Below are positions 1 through 9,002 of a stretch of 10,245 bases of DNA, in pieces. Numbering within the stretch: the stretch's first letter is position 1; each line of letters opens with the position of its first letter. The stretch is from NCBI GenBank assembly GCA_910585915.1, contig CAJUGF010000045.1, positions 1 through 10,245 on the forward strand, in the 5' to 3' direction. Made by a program: the position numbers and the translations under genes. Below the pieces are notes generated by a model. That model was not told the origin of the DNA. It searched no databases and saw only the letters and a list, made by a program, of their open reading frames with translations. This DNA is from an uncultured Bacilli bacterium (GTDB lineage: Bacteria; Bacillota_I; Bacilli_A; RF39; UBA660).

Positions 1-35
1 ACTATTTGTTGTTTTATGTTTATTTTTATTGAAAA
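1..35 (+). other. AT-rich 5' flank of the giant gene
   Basis: This is the only stretch that is clearly not part of the long frame. It is T-rich. The frame of the giant gene carries a TGA at 30-32, only one codon (AAA) before the ATG at 36, so the protein cannot extend further upstream without splicing. There is no Shine-Dalgarno-like purine run. I see no TCA-type initiator such as trichomonads place close to the ATG, and no convincing TATA box, but the flank is too short to judge a promoter. Confidence 0.6.
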
Positions 36-39
36 ATGA
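16..39 (+). promoter_or_regulatory. possible 7-codon upstream ORF overlapping the start codon
   Basis: An ATG at 16 opens a frame reading MFIFIEK and stopping at TGA 37-39. The stop therefore overlaps the main ATG in the sequence ATGA (36-39). If the transcript starts upstream of 16, this layout could lower initiation at 36 or allow termination-reinitiation. It is equally likely to be chance in AT-rich DNA, and if the 5' untranslated region is very short it would not be in the mRNA at all. Confidence 0.2.
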
Positions 40-3000
40 CTGAAAATCAACAACCTGAACAAAATCAACAACCTGAACAATTAACAGATGAACAACTCCT
101 TGCAAAATATCAAGAAGCAAAACAAGATTTATTAAATAATAAGGGTGGTGTTATAAGTAAATATGGTGGATATATATTTCCTGATGAAGATAGTAGACAA
201 GAATTTGATTGGTTGTATGATGCATGTTGTAAAGTATCGAATGAACCACCAAAATTAAATACAGTAATTAATTATTATCAAAAACATCCAAAGGAAATAG
301 AGAATGAATGGATTGATTTGATTGAATACACTCGAGTAGTTTTAGATTTTACGATTAACAGTGAAGTCAGAAATATTTATTGCCCTGGATTCGGTATTGC
401 AGAAATTGATAAAGAATTTCAAATATGTAAAACCAATAATAAATCTCTACTGGATAGTTTGGAAAATTTTCGAAAATATAGATTGGACAGACTTTTTAAA
501 GTATTTGGAATAGATGATGAGGAAATAAAAGAATGGAAAAGTAATTATCAAAGTGGGGGAGAATATCTTGGGTGGACAGAATTGGAAGCTGCTTTTTGGT
601 GGAGTGTTTGTCAACGCATTTATCGATTTAATGGAAAATATGAAATTGATTATCTTGTTAAAATTTTAGAGATTAGAGATCCACTCGCAGATATTGTTTC
701 ATTTCGCGGAATCAGTTATCATCAAGAAATGGTCAAATTTTATTTAACAATGAAGGATGATATTCTGAATATTAATTTCAACATTTTGACTGGTTTAATT
801 CAAAATCAAGATTTGAATACAATGGTTAATTACTTCAGATCAAAAATAACTCGAACAAGTCCGGCAGGAAATCAAATTATTTGTCCAAAAGAATTGTTTG
901 ACATAAGAGTATGGGATTATTATCAAGATGCAGCAAATAATACCATAAAAGACGTATTTTCAAAATTGAAGTTGTTAGAAGAAAAATTTATTGAGTTGGA
1001 AGCACTTGGATGGAAAAATACATATATTGTTTACACATGGACTTTTTATAAATTGAGAGAGCAAAACATTCGTTATCTCGAACCTGATAATGCAATTAAT
1101 ACATTTATTGATCTTACAAATATCTTACCCACACTCGGAACAGATGATTGTTTAAAATTATTATATGTTCCAGGAATCGAAACAACATATAATGCAATCG
1201 CTAAGCTGACTGATACACAAATAACTGCATTTAGAATCGACACTCAAAAATCTAAAAATTATCAAAGAATTTTAGAAGCTCAGAGAATAAAGAAAAGAGC
1301 AATTTATGATTTAATTAGAGAGATTTATGCTGTAAAAAATCCAAACGTACAAGGTCAATTAACAGTAGACCAAGTAGATCAAATTTATTATACAAAATTC
1401 AACGAAAGATATAAAAATAATCAAGATCCATCTCAAATAAATGAACATATTCTAGATGAATTACAAAATGAATATAAAGAAATATCTCCTGAAAAAGCAA
1501 AATTGAAAATCGAAGAATTCCAAAAACAGAGGTTATGGTCAAATGAAGAACTTTGGAGATTTTGTGTTATGTTTAACTATGCAAAAGGCATTGAGACAAG
1601 TGGAGATGCTGATATATTATGTGATTCGTTAAGTCAAGAATATGATTTGAATTATTATGCTGCTAATGAATTTTTAAAAGATACATTGGATCAATCAAAT
1701 CCGATAGAAAAGGAAAAATATATCGAAGCAGAAATCGTAGCAATGCATGTTAATCTAATATTTATAAAAGAAAAGGATGGTTATTCTAGACAAAAATTTT
1801 GGTTCGGCTTTTATAATAATATCCCACAATTACAAGAAACAAAAGAACATGAAGTAAATGAAGCAATTCAAGGATTAGGTCCGCAAAATTTGACAGATGA
1901 GCAACAATTTACACAAAAACATAATTTGACAATGAAGTGGTATCGAAAAGAATATCAGAGAAAAAAGGATGAATTCAAGAAATTTTTAACAGATCATCCA
2001 GGACAACAATTTGAAACATTCGCAATTTTCCATGATCAATATCAAGAAGAAATGATGAAAAGAGAAAAAAAGCAAAATGAAGAAGATGAGGCATTTGCAA
2101 AAGAAATCCAAGATTCAATTGAAATTCCAGAAAGAAAATTAGAGGCTATCGTTCAAGAATCAAATATGGAAATAGAGAATCCAGAAAGGGTTAAAGAAAT
2201 AAAAAAACAATCTTTGCTTTTAGAAAAGGATGAATTATTAGAAGAATATAAGCAAAAGTGTTTATCCTTTTTTGAGGAGAACTCATATGGTTTACCATGG
2301 ATTCAAATATCGAATTGGGCAAATTTAGATAACGAAATATCAGGAATTCAAAAGTTAATAGCAGAGGAGACAATACAGACGATTGACGAATTACAAGCAT
2401 GTATGAGTGAACATTCACGAAATATGATTGATAATTGGATAAAAGTGATTGGAAAATTTTATTTAAAATTTGAGAATAACATTCAAACTACAAATGAAAC
2501 ATTGGACGCAGAATTGGGAAAACTAACAATTGTTAAACAAGCAGATAATCATTATGCGAAAGATGACTTAGAAAAAATATTAACTTTATTGAATAGATCA
2601 TTTCAAGATATTCGTTTAATCGTTAATGAAGAATTTGATTCATTATATCGTATGACAGGAAATACAACAAATTTAGATGCAGAATCATATTATCAGAAAA
2701 AAATAATTCAAAAATTAAATAATGATTTTATAACAAGAGGTGAAGTACCAACGAAAATAGAGGTTATTGAACAATTACAAAAAGGATCAGGATCAAAAAT
2801 AGAAGAAGTAGAATTTCCACGATATCTTGGATTATATCAAAGTGCTGTGAACGAAATATTAAAGCCGTTTAATTTAAGTAAGAACAAGTTAACTGAATTT
2901 TATTCATTATTTGTTAAAGATGGATCTTGTCAAGCTTTGTTCAAAGCAGATAGAGAAAAACAATGGGAGAACAAATTAAATGAAACCTCAGAAATTGTTA

Positions 3001-6000
3001 AAAATTATCGAGATCGTTATGAACAATCGTTATCAAATCGAAAGAATATGATAAAGGATCTAATTCAAATAGAACAAGAAACAAGTAAATATCGTCCAAA
3101 TTCAAATTATAATCAAGCAGTAAGAAAAAGTGAATTGGAAGCTCTTTATATAAACGGTGATCAAATTACAAAAGATTTGGACGAGGATTTATCTCATAGA
3201 TTGAATTTCGCAATTCAAGAGAATGATATCGAACAGAAAGAAAATAAGAAAAAGAAGGTGTTGTCAATGTTAAATAGTCATGGATTACAAGTTGATGACG
3301 ATACTCTGGAAAGATATACGGCAATGTATAATGATAAAGAAGGAAAACGAGCCGTGGAACAAGATATTACAAATGCAAAGACTACATTAACAAATAAATT
3401 AAAATCAGATGTACAATCAAAAATAACAGAAAATCTTATCAAAATTAATCAAATCGCTGAAAAAGTTCCAGGGGTTAGCTCAGTTGATGAAAATACAATC
3501 TTACAAAATGTTACAAATAAAATTTTATCAAATCCTAATCAAATAAATACAATTATTGATGAGGAAGAAGAGAAATGGAAAGAAAAGTTGGAACAAGCAT
3601 TAAAACAAGAAAATGATTATATGTCAGCAAAAATCGTCGAGATATTAAGACAATCAAAGAGAAAATTTGACCAAAATGATGTTATACAAATAAGATCTCA
3701 ATTTATTAAACAAAATGATATTCCGACTAAAGAAGCACAATTTGAAGAATGGCAAAGATCATGGATTGCTTCAAAACAAGATATTGATAAGAAAATGGGA
3801 GAAATAATAACAATAATAGCACAAAGAGCAAATCTAGAAGGTCAACCATTTGATCAACAGAAAGAAGAGAATGAAATATTTATAAAGGATATTGAATCAG
3901 AAACCGAACAAAGTAAAGCCTTAGAAAAATTACAAAATCGGCTCAATAATGAAAAATCTCTATTGAAATCTGTTCAAGATAAAAAGAAACTTGAGAATTT
4001 AAAAGTTCAAGTACAACATGCTTATGGAAGTGAATTTACTGATAACTTTTGGAATGGAATATTAGTCGATCAGAAAATTGAAAATAAAGAAGAGTATATC
4101 AAAGAATTAATTAAAAATAAGAATACAGAAAAAGGAAAAGAAGATGAGAATTTGAAAAATGCTATTAACGAAAGTTTTACAACTCTATTTCCTGATTGGG
4201 ATATCAATCAGTATCGTTTTGATCATTTAGTTCAATACTTAGTTTTGTATACACCAAATGTAGAAACAAAAGCTGATTTATTAAAATATATGAATGATCA
4301 TAAGGAAGATTTCTTCAGGGGAGGAATTGTAATGAAACGTTGGAATAAATATTCATATAACAATAAAAAAATAGGGTTTCAATCATTAATTGACTATCGT
4401 TATAATTTAGACGAAATCTTTAATATGTTAAAGAGATACCAAGCTGAAATTCAAATTTTCGAATATTCACCTATTAAAATTATTGAATTGAAAAATGTTT
4501 CACCTCCGTTAAAATCAGATGGTCAACCAGATTATAATCAAATTATAACTAATTACCAAAATATCGTTCAACAATACCAAAATTTAGAAAGACAAAAGAA
4601 AAATGATCAGGCCTTTTATCAAGAATTCAACGAACGAACAAAAAAGATTCATGACAAAGAACAAAAAGATGACTTATTCAAAGAAGTTGTTGGCCATTGT
4701 AATAATTCAGGAGATATTCAACAATACTTGAATGCACGAACTTATTACATTTCTATGGGTCATGATATGGATAAGTATTTTGATAGATTAGAATTTGAAA
4801 AAGTTTATAAAAGTTATGAAGGAAAAGAAAATATGAATTTAAAAATGGACGTAATCATTGGAAATACAAAAGCAGAAGATATTCCTCAAATCAATATGCT
4901 CGAACAAGAATTACATAATCTTTATCCAACTCGATTTACTGACAAGAGATTTCGTGATGTAAAAATGACTTATTTCCCTCAGAATGGTTCTGCATATAAA
5001 TTTTATTTAGAGTCTGAATTAGCTTATGACAAATATAAAAAATATCATGAAAAACAAAGTCATTTTCCAACATTTATGGATTATTTTCAAAATCAGACAA
5101 ATGGTGATTTATCAACTCATGGACAGTATTTTCAAGATGAGGTTGCAGATATCGAAGAAACAGAACGTGTTTTATCTTTGAATGATAACATAAATAACAA
5201 AATAAGAGAATTGAATGAATTTTTACCGAATGATGATCAATATTCAATAAAAAGAATAGCAGCTGCTTGGAGAAATAAAAATGTTGTTCAAGTTGGTGAA
5301 TCTTTACAAAATATGATTAATAATCAAATCAATGGAAGAGATACGAATGCTAATTTGGATCAAGCTTTAATGATTTGGAAACAACATTTTCCTGAGGATC
5401 TCAAAAGTCCATCTGATTGGAGAATGGAATGGGAAGGAAATTATAATGCTATCAATGCGATAAATAAATTAGGTGCGTTGTATGAATTTTATTATAAAAC
5501 TCATCCTTGGGAAGGTGTTAATTTAAAGAAATTTGTAAGAGAGAAAGCGAAGGATTCAATCACAGAAGCTCAAAAAATACTTCAAGATTATTATGATAAA
5601 AATTATCACAATTATTCTGTCACTTGGGATCAAAGTAGTGTGTTTCATGATTATCTTGAAAAATATTCAAAAGCATTTGGACGAAATTATGTTGAAGCTT
5701 GGGGACATTTGTATGGAAAATTCAATGGAGATTTGAATGAATGTATTGATTTCTTTGAGAGTTATGAAAAAGTGAAGAAAATAAATGAGAAATTTCCGAA
5801 AAAAGGTAATAAATTATATAACGACGTCATTCAATACTTTAATGAATACATGAAAATGACAGATCCAACAGTCAAATCTGCTTATCGAAAGAATTGGCAA
5901 GAGAAATATGATTCCTATAAGAAAACTTCAAAAACTTGGTCAACTGATAGTAACTATAAGAAAGCAAGAGAATTGTTAGCGAAAATAAAACCACAATATG

Positions 6001-8978
6001 TTTCTTATATAACTCAACCTGATTTAACTTGGACAAATGAAGAAATGTATGCAAACTATTTAATTCCTATTGTTTCAACATATTACAAACAATTAAACAA
6101 TGGAAAAGATTATTCAATGACAGGTCAAGAAAAAGATTCAACATTATTTGATCAAATTTTGGCGAAAGTGGAAGAAAAAGAACAAGATGAAGAAACGTGG
6201 GGAAAATCAGATGTTGAAGCAACATTTGAATCATATAAATCAACAAATCAAATAGATTCAACATTAACATATAAACAATTGAAAGACAAATATAAAACTC
6301 CTGAAAAAGCTCGAATTGCTATTGAAATTGATAAATATAGAAAATTAATTAAAAATAGATTCTCTATATTTGATGAAGATTTGCCAGGTGATACTCGTTT
6401 TACTGGATATCATGAGACAGCCTTAGATTCAGAAGAAAGATTAGCTTGGTGTCGAAAATTTTATAGTCAAATAACACAAAATTATGCACAATCATGGAAT
6501 TCACCTGCATTCAATGAAATTTGGCATAAATATCGATATTATCATAATGATGATGAACAAACATCTTCAATAGAAAAGACAGCCGCGTTATATAATTTTG
6601 ACTATAATAAAGGTAAAACTGATTTAAATTATAAATATCATTTAGATTTATATAATGACACATTCAAGAAAAAATATACTGTTAAAACAAAGAAGGATAA
6701 ATATATTTCATTAACAAGTGATAAAGCAGGTGAGTTGACTGATGAACAGAAAGAACAAGTGATAGATATTATTCAAACAGCTGTTCGTGGTTATAATCAA
6801 TATCGAAGTGATGAATTTCAAAATGCGTTATTAACGCTTAATAGACATGCTGATCGTGAATGGACAATTCATGATATAGTGCTTGAATATGAAGATAACT
6901 ATCAAGGAGCATTATTCTTTTGTCAATGTCAAACTTTGAAATACAAATTAATTGCTTTACTTCCAGATAAGGTCACAGAAATAAACGCAATTCCGAATTC
7001 AACGGATGGAAAGACAAAATTAGAAAAAATGTTACGTGAAGCTGAAAAAGATGAGAGGTCATTTTTCTCTGTGACTTTTCAAGATCTACTCCGTCATTAT
7101 AATCATATTACACAAGAAGTTCACGATGTTGATTCAATCAGAGACAAATTAGGAAAAAATTTCAAAGATTGTACAAATCGAATGAAGATTGAATTAATCA
7201 AATATGAATTAGAAACCGTATACGAATATCCAAAAGTGAAACTCAATGCAATCAATGGTGACAATTGGGAACAAATATTAGATAAATTAGAACGATTACA
7301 AAATGAGTTGAATTTAAAAATTAATAAATTCGGAGGAGATACAGTTGTCACTCGATATTGGAATGAATATGCAAGAACAGGGAATGCATTTAGTGATATC
7401 ACAGAACTTTTGAAATATAAAGAATATGATATAGATGAGGCAAAGTATGAATTCTTATCAAAAATATGGGAAAAATGGTCAGGACAAAAAGATGATCTCA
7501 AAGGAACAACACTGAAAGAAAAAATCAAAAACTTACAGATATTATGTGATGCTTATTTTGATAAATATAATAGATTCCGAAGTGATCCCGTATTGATACA
7601 ATTAATAAATGATCACTCTAATAAAGTTACTTGGGAAACTCTCATAAACAAATTTCAAACAGAAACAAATGTAGAAAAAGCAGTGTTTGATGCAAGAGCT
7701 TATGTTGCTAATGAAATGAATCGTGACCAATATGCAGTTATGCTACGAGATTTGGGTGAAACGGACAATGACTATTTAAAAATTGAAGACCCTCAACAAC
7801 TTTTCAAATATTTGGAAGATAAGATTCAGAGATATCATGAAAATAGAACAAAATGGACAACGTTAGATGCTGATAGACAGATTTGGAATTCGAATCATAA
7901 AGAAGATAAACTACCTGAATGGCAAAATGCTTATAAAAAATGGAAAGGTGATTGGGATAATGCATACGAAGCACTTCGTGCAAATGCGTTAAGTGTTTGG
8001 TATAAAAATGAGTTTGGTAAGGATTATGTATCAGATAAAACGAATAAAGAAAAAGTTATCACATTAACTGATTTAAAGAATCGATATGACTCACATTATA
8101 AAGGAGTTGGGAAATGGAGGAGATATTGGAAAGATTATGACAAAAGATTCGAAAAGAAAACGACTTTTGAAGAGATTGTTAACTTATTTCAAGATGATGT
8201 TGACGCTGCAGAAGACTATTTTCTTTATCATATTATGAGAAGCAAATATAAAAATCAATTTGGTAAAGAGTTTGATGATCTGAAGAATCCAACACGAGAA
8301 GATATAAAAGATTTAGAAATTGAGGTGAAAAGATTAGATAAAGCTAAAAATAAAGCAGCTAATGACCAAAAACTAAGAGACTTATTTGAAGAATATCAAA
8401 GAAAATATCCAGAATCCGATACTGCTGTAGTTTCAACAATACGTTCAATGTTGAACCAACATAATATGAATGTTGAAGAAACTAAATATTATCTAGAACT
8501 GAAAAATATTATCAAAGATTTTGAAACGAAATATAATTATGTAATTTCTGATCACGATCTCATGGAAGGTGAGTATGGATCAACAAAAGAAGCTCAAATA
8601 AAGAAATTAAAAGTTGAATATCAAAGATTTGAAAATGAATATGATAAATTACAAAACTTTCCAAAAATCAAAGAATATTTAGAAATTTATAATGATGATT
8701 TAGGTGAAGGAAAGAGTTTATTAGATTTGTTTAATAAAGAAGAGAATGATCATAATGCTTACAAAACTTATTATGAAATATTGATAACTGTTCATAACAA
8801 AAAGAATCCGAATAAAGCAAAAGATATCAACCAGAAACCTCAAAGTTATTCAAGAGCATGTGATGATTTGAAATTAGAAGTTGAAAATATTCTTGAAGCA
8901 ATTAGAAAATTCGGTGGAAACAAACAATGGTCAAAATTAACAAATGCAGAGAAAGATGAAATTGTGAAAGAATATTAA
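36..8978 (+). CDS. giant helical-repeat protein, function unknown (2,980 residues to the TAA)
   Basis: I do not recognise this protein. It is a single uninterrupted frame of 2,980 codons, roughly 0.35 MDa. ATG 36 is chosen because an in-frame TGA lies at 30-32 and the next residues are in-frame coding. The N-terminus (MTENQQPEQ) is hydrophilic with no signal peptide, and I see no membrane helix, P-loop, kinase or protease motif. Layout: residues 1-20 Gln/Pro-rich; about 40-630 helical with many Trp/Tyr; 633-745 and 1175-1333 highly charged and coiled-coil-like; from about 1660 onward a series of divergent 80-100 residue repeats, clearest at 2440-2980. The repeats carry W/F-x-x-Y, then an aromatic followed by Gln/Asn/Lys, then Y-K-N-x-F-G-K-like signatures. 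This suggests an elongated cytoplasmic scaffold or cytoskeletal protein, which is inference only. The TAA at 8976 falls inside a repeat and the frame stays open beyond it, so this is probably not the original C-terminus. Confidence 0.92.
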   Translation: MTENQQPEQNQQPEQLTDEQLLAKYQEAKQDLLNNKGGVISKYGGYIFPDEDSRQEFDWLYDACCKVSNEPPKLNTVINYYQKHPKEIENEWIDLIEYTRVVLDFTINSEVRNIYCPGFGIAEIDKEFQICKTNNKSLLDSLENFRKYRLDRLFKVFGIDDEEIKEWKSNYQSGGEYLGWTELEAAFWWSVCQRIYRFNGKYEIDYLVKILEIRDPLADIVSFRGISYHQEMVKFYLTMKDDILNINFNILTGLIQNQDLNTMVNYFRSKITRTSPAGNQIICPKELFDIRVWDYYQDAANNTIKDVFSKLKLLEEKFIELEALGWKNTYIVYTWTFYKLREQNIRYLEPDNAINTFIDLTNILPTLGTDDCLKLLYVPGIETTYNAIAKLTDTQITAFRIDTQKSKNYQRILEAQRIKKRAIYDLIREIYAVKNPNVQGQLTVDQVDQIYYTKFNERYKNNQDPSQINEHILDELQNEYKEISPEKAKLKIEEFQKQRLWSNEELWRFCVMFNYAKGIETSGDADILCDSLSQEYDLNYYAANEFLKDTLDQSNPIEKEKYIEAEIVAMHVNLIFIKEKDGYSRQKFWFGFYNNIPQLQETKEHEVNEAIQGLGPQNLTDEQQFTQKHNLTMKWYRKEYQRKKDEFKKFLTDHPGQQFETFAIFHDQYQEEMMKREKKQNEEDEAFAKEIQDSIEIPERKLEAIVQESNMEIENPERVKEIKKQSLLLEKDELLEEYKQKCLSFFEENSYGLPWIQISNWANLDNEISGIQKLIAEETIQTIDELQACMSEHSRNMIDNWIKVIGKFYLKFENNIQTTNETLDAELGKLTIVKQADNHYAKDDLEKILTLLNRSFQDIRLIVNEEFDSLYRMTGNTTNLDAESYYQKKIIQKLNNDFITRGEVPTKIEVIEQLQKGSGSKIEEVEFPRYLGLYQSAVNEILKPFNLSKNKLTEFYSLFVKDGSCQALFKADREKQWENKLNETSEIVKNYRDRYEQSLSNRKNMIKDLIQIEQETSKYRPNSNYNQAVRKSELEALYINGDQITKDLDEDLSHRLNFAIQENDIEQKENKKKKVLSMLNSHGLQVDDDTLERYTAMYNDKEGKRAVEQDITNAKTTLTNKLKSDVQSKITENLIKINQIAEKVPGVSSVDENTILQNVTNKILSNPNQINTIIDEEEEKWKEKLEQALKQENDYMSAKIVEILRQSKRKFDQNDVIQIRSQFIKQNDIPTKEAQFEEWQRSWIASKQDIDKKMGEIITIIAQRANLEGQPFDQQKEENEIFIKDIESETEQSKALEKLQNRLNNEKSLLKSVQDKKKLENLKVQVQHAYGSEFTDNFWNGILVDQKIENKEEYIKELIKNKNTEKGKEDENLKNAINESFTTLFPDWDINQYRFDHLVQYLVLYTPNVETKADLLKYMNDHKEDFFRGGIVMKRWNKYSYNNKKIGFQSLIDYRYNLDEIFNMLKRYQAEIQIFEYSPIKIIELKNVSPPLKSDGQPDYNQIITNYQNIVQQYQNLERQKKNDQAFYQEFNERTKKIHDKEQKDDLFKEVVGHCNNSGDIQQYLNARTYYISMGHDMDKYFDRLEFEKVYKSYEGKENMNLKMDVIIGNTKAEDIPQINMLEQELHNLYPTRFTDKRFRDVKMTYFPQNGSAYKFYLESELAYDKYKKYHEKQSHFPTFMDYFQNQTNGDLSTHGQYFQDEVADIEETERVLSLNDNINNKIRELNEFLPNDDQYSIKRIAAAWRNKNVVQVGESLQNMINNQINGRDTNANLDQALMIWKQHFPEDLKSPSDWRMEWEGNYNAINAINKLGALYEFYYKTHPWEGVNLKKFVREKAKDSITEAQKILQDYYDKNYHNYSVTWDQSSVFHDYLEKYSKAFGRNYVEAWGHLYGKFNGDLNECIDFFESYEKVKKINEKFPKKGNKLYNDVIQYFNEYMKMTDPTVKSAYRKNWQEKYDSYKKTSKTWSTDSNYKKARELLAKIKPQYVSYITQPDLTWTNEEMYANYLIPIVSTYYKQLNNGKDYSMTGQEKDSTLFDQILAKVEEKEQDEETWGKSDVEATFESYKSTNQIDSTLTYKQLKDKYKTPEKARIAIEIDKYRKLIKNRFSIFDEDLPGDTRFTGYHETALDSEERLAWCRKFYSQITQNYAQSWNSPAFNEIWHKYRYYHNDDEQTSSIEKTAALYNFDYNKGKTDLNYKYHLDLYNDTFKKKYTVKTKKDKYISLTSDKAGELTDEQKEQVIDIIQTAVRGYNQYRSDEFQNALLTLNRHADREWTIHDIVLEYEDNYQGALFFCQCQTLKYKLIALLPDKVTEINAIPNSTDGKTKLEKMLREAEKDERSFFSVTFQDLLRHYNHITQEVHDVDSIRDKLGKNFKDCTNRMKIELIKYELETVYEYPKVKLNAINGDNWEQILDKLERLQNELNLKINKFGGDTVVTRYWNEYARTGNAFSDITELLKYKEYDIDEAKYEFLSKIWEKWSGQKDDLKGTTLKEKIKNLQILCDAYFDKYNRFRSDPVLIQLINDHSNKVTWETLINKFQTETNVEKAVFDARAYVANEMNRDQYAVMLRDLGETDNDYLKIEDPQQLFKYLEDKIQRYHENRTKWTTLDADRQIWNSNHKEDKLPEWQNAYKKWKGDWDNAYEALRANALSVWYKNEFGKDYVSDKTNKEKVITLTDLKNRYDSHYKGVGKWRRYWKDYDKRFEKKTTFEEIVNLFQDDVDAAEDYFLYHIMRSKYKNQFGKEFDDLKNPTREDIKDLEIEVKRLDKAKNKAANDQKLRDLFEEYQRKYPESDTAVVSTIRSMLNQHNMNVEETKYYLELKNIIKDFETKYNYVISDHDLMEGEYGSTKEAQIKKLKVEYQRFENEYDKLQNFPKIKEYLEIYNDDLGEGKSLLDLFNKEENDHNAYKTYYEILITVHNKKNPNKAKDINQKPQSYSRACDDLKLEVENILEAIRKFGGNKQWSKLTNAEKDEIVKEY
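45..80 (+). repeat. perfect 18-bp tandem duplication (NQQPEQ twice)
   Basis: Bases 45-62 and 63-80 are identical (aatcaacaacctgaacaa), encoding NQQPEQ twice at residues 4-15. Exact identity, including every codon, points to a recent in-frame duplication. This contrasts with the strongly diverged repeats later in the protein. The result is a short, probably disordered Gln/Pro-rich N-terminal tail. Confidence 0.9.
150..1931 (+). other. N-terminal helical region with aromatic residues
   Basis: Residues about 39-632 are richer in Trp, Tyr and Phe and less charged than the middle of the protein. Examples are the AAFWW stretch near residue 190 and a Trp/Tyr-rich helix near 330-345. Some segments resemble the C-terminal repeat core: VINYYQKH (aromatic Y81 then Q82) and LTGLIQNQ (I255 then Q256). 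The repeat architecture may therefore extend to the N-terminus in a more decayed form. No known domain is recognised, and the boundaries are approximate. Confidence 0.45.
1932..2270 (+). other. highly charged segment, likely long helix or coiled coil
   Basis: Residues about 633-745 are dominated by Lys, Glu and Gln with spaced hydrophobics, and Gly/Pro are rare. Examples are KWYRKEYQRKKDEF near the start and EMMKREKKQNEEDEAFAKEI further on. The composition fits an extended helix or coiled coil. Heptads were not computed, and the Pro residues near 654, 697 and 715 would break it into pieces. Confidence 0.45.
2727..3731 (+). repeat. dispersed motif pair F-I-x(4)-[VI]-P-T-K
   Basis: Residues 898-907 (FITRGEVPTK) and 1223-1232 (FIKQNDIPTK) share a pattern of Phe-Ile, a four-residue turn, then a hydrophobic and Pro-Thr-Lys. 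In both copies a Glu/Gln-rich helix follows (EVIEQLQK and AQFEEWQR). They look like diverged copies of a helix-turn-helix element lying 325 residues apart. This suggests the middle of the protein is also built from old repeats. Confidence 0.4.
3558..4034 (+). other. second charged coiled-coil-like segment
   Basis: Residues about 1175-1333 open with an acidic run (DEEEEKWKEKLEQALKQE). They continue as Lys/Glu/Gln-rich sequence with regularly spaced Leu/Ile, including a strongly helical stretch around ALEKLQNRLNNEKSLLKSV near residue 1300. Breaks occur around P1230 and around the Gly-Gln-Pro near 1270. It is probably a set of long helices rather than one continuous coil. Homology to SMC, myosin or golgin proteins is not implied, because composition alone produces such likeness. 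Confidence 0.45.
8976..8978 (+). other. in-frame TAA interrupting a repeat unit
   Basis: This is the only stop in 3,403 consecutive codons of the frame. Aligned with the unit at residues 2712-2725 (EEIVNLFQDDVD), the sequence here reads DEIVKEY, stop, NTEY, so the TAA falls on the position occupied by Gln (CAA) there. The third-helix signature then follows at YNKKND, 19 residues after Y2980, within the usual 16-23. The next bases (AATACC) match no readthrough context known to me. TAAA is also reported as a polyadenylation signal that can include the stop in Trichomonas, so use as a true gene end cannot be excluded. Confidence 0.85.
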
Positions 8979-9002
8979 AATACCGAATATGGTCACGTTC
9001 GA

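Noticed and set aside
2191..2418. Minus-strand open frame of 75 codons
   Set aside because: It lies wholly opposite the giant plus-strand gene, has skewed Leu/Ile/Phe-rich composition typical of the complement of Lys/Glu/Asn codons, and shows no domain.
3558..4034. Homology to SMC, myosin tail or golgin coiled coils
   Set aside because: Only Lys/Glu/Gln-rich helical composition is shared. There is no ATPase head, hinge, motor or GRIP-type element in the frame.
5872..6270. Two minus-strand open frames (60 and 67 codons) that look hydrophobic, like small membrane proteins
   Set aside because: The hydrophobicity comes from reading Lys/Glu/Gln codons in reverse complement. No start context or conserved pattern supports them.
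7121..7528. Minus-strand frame of 135 codons, Ser/Phe-rich
   Set aside because: It is antisense to well-formed repeat units of the giant protein; its length is explained by the codon bias of the plus strand.
7641..8230. UBA/CUE-like domains, from the F-Q-x-D-x-x-x-A-x-x-Y pattern
   Set aside because: The UBA Gly-Phe/Tyr loop and the CUE Met-Phe-Pro motif are missing, and the unit is about twice the length of a UBA domain.
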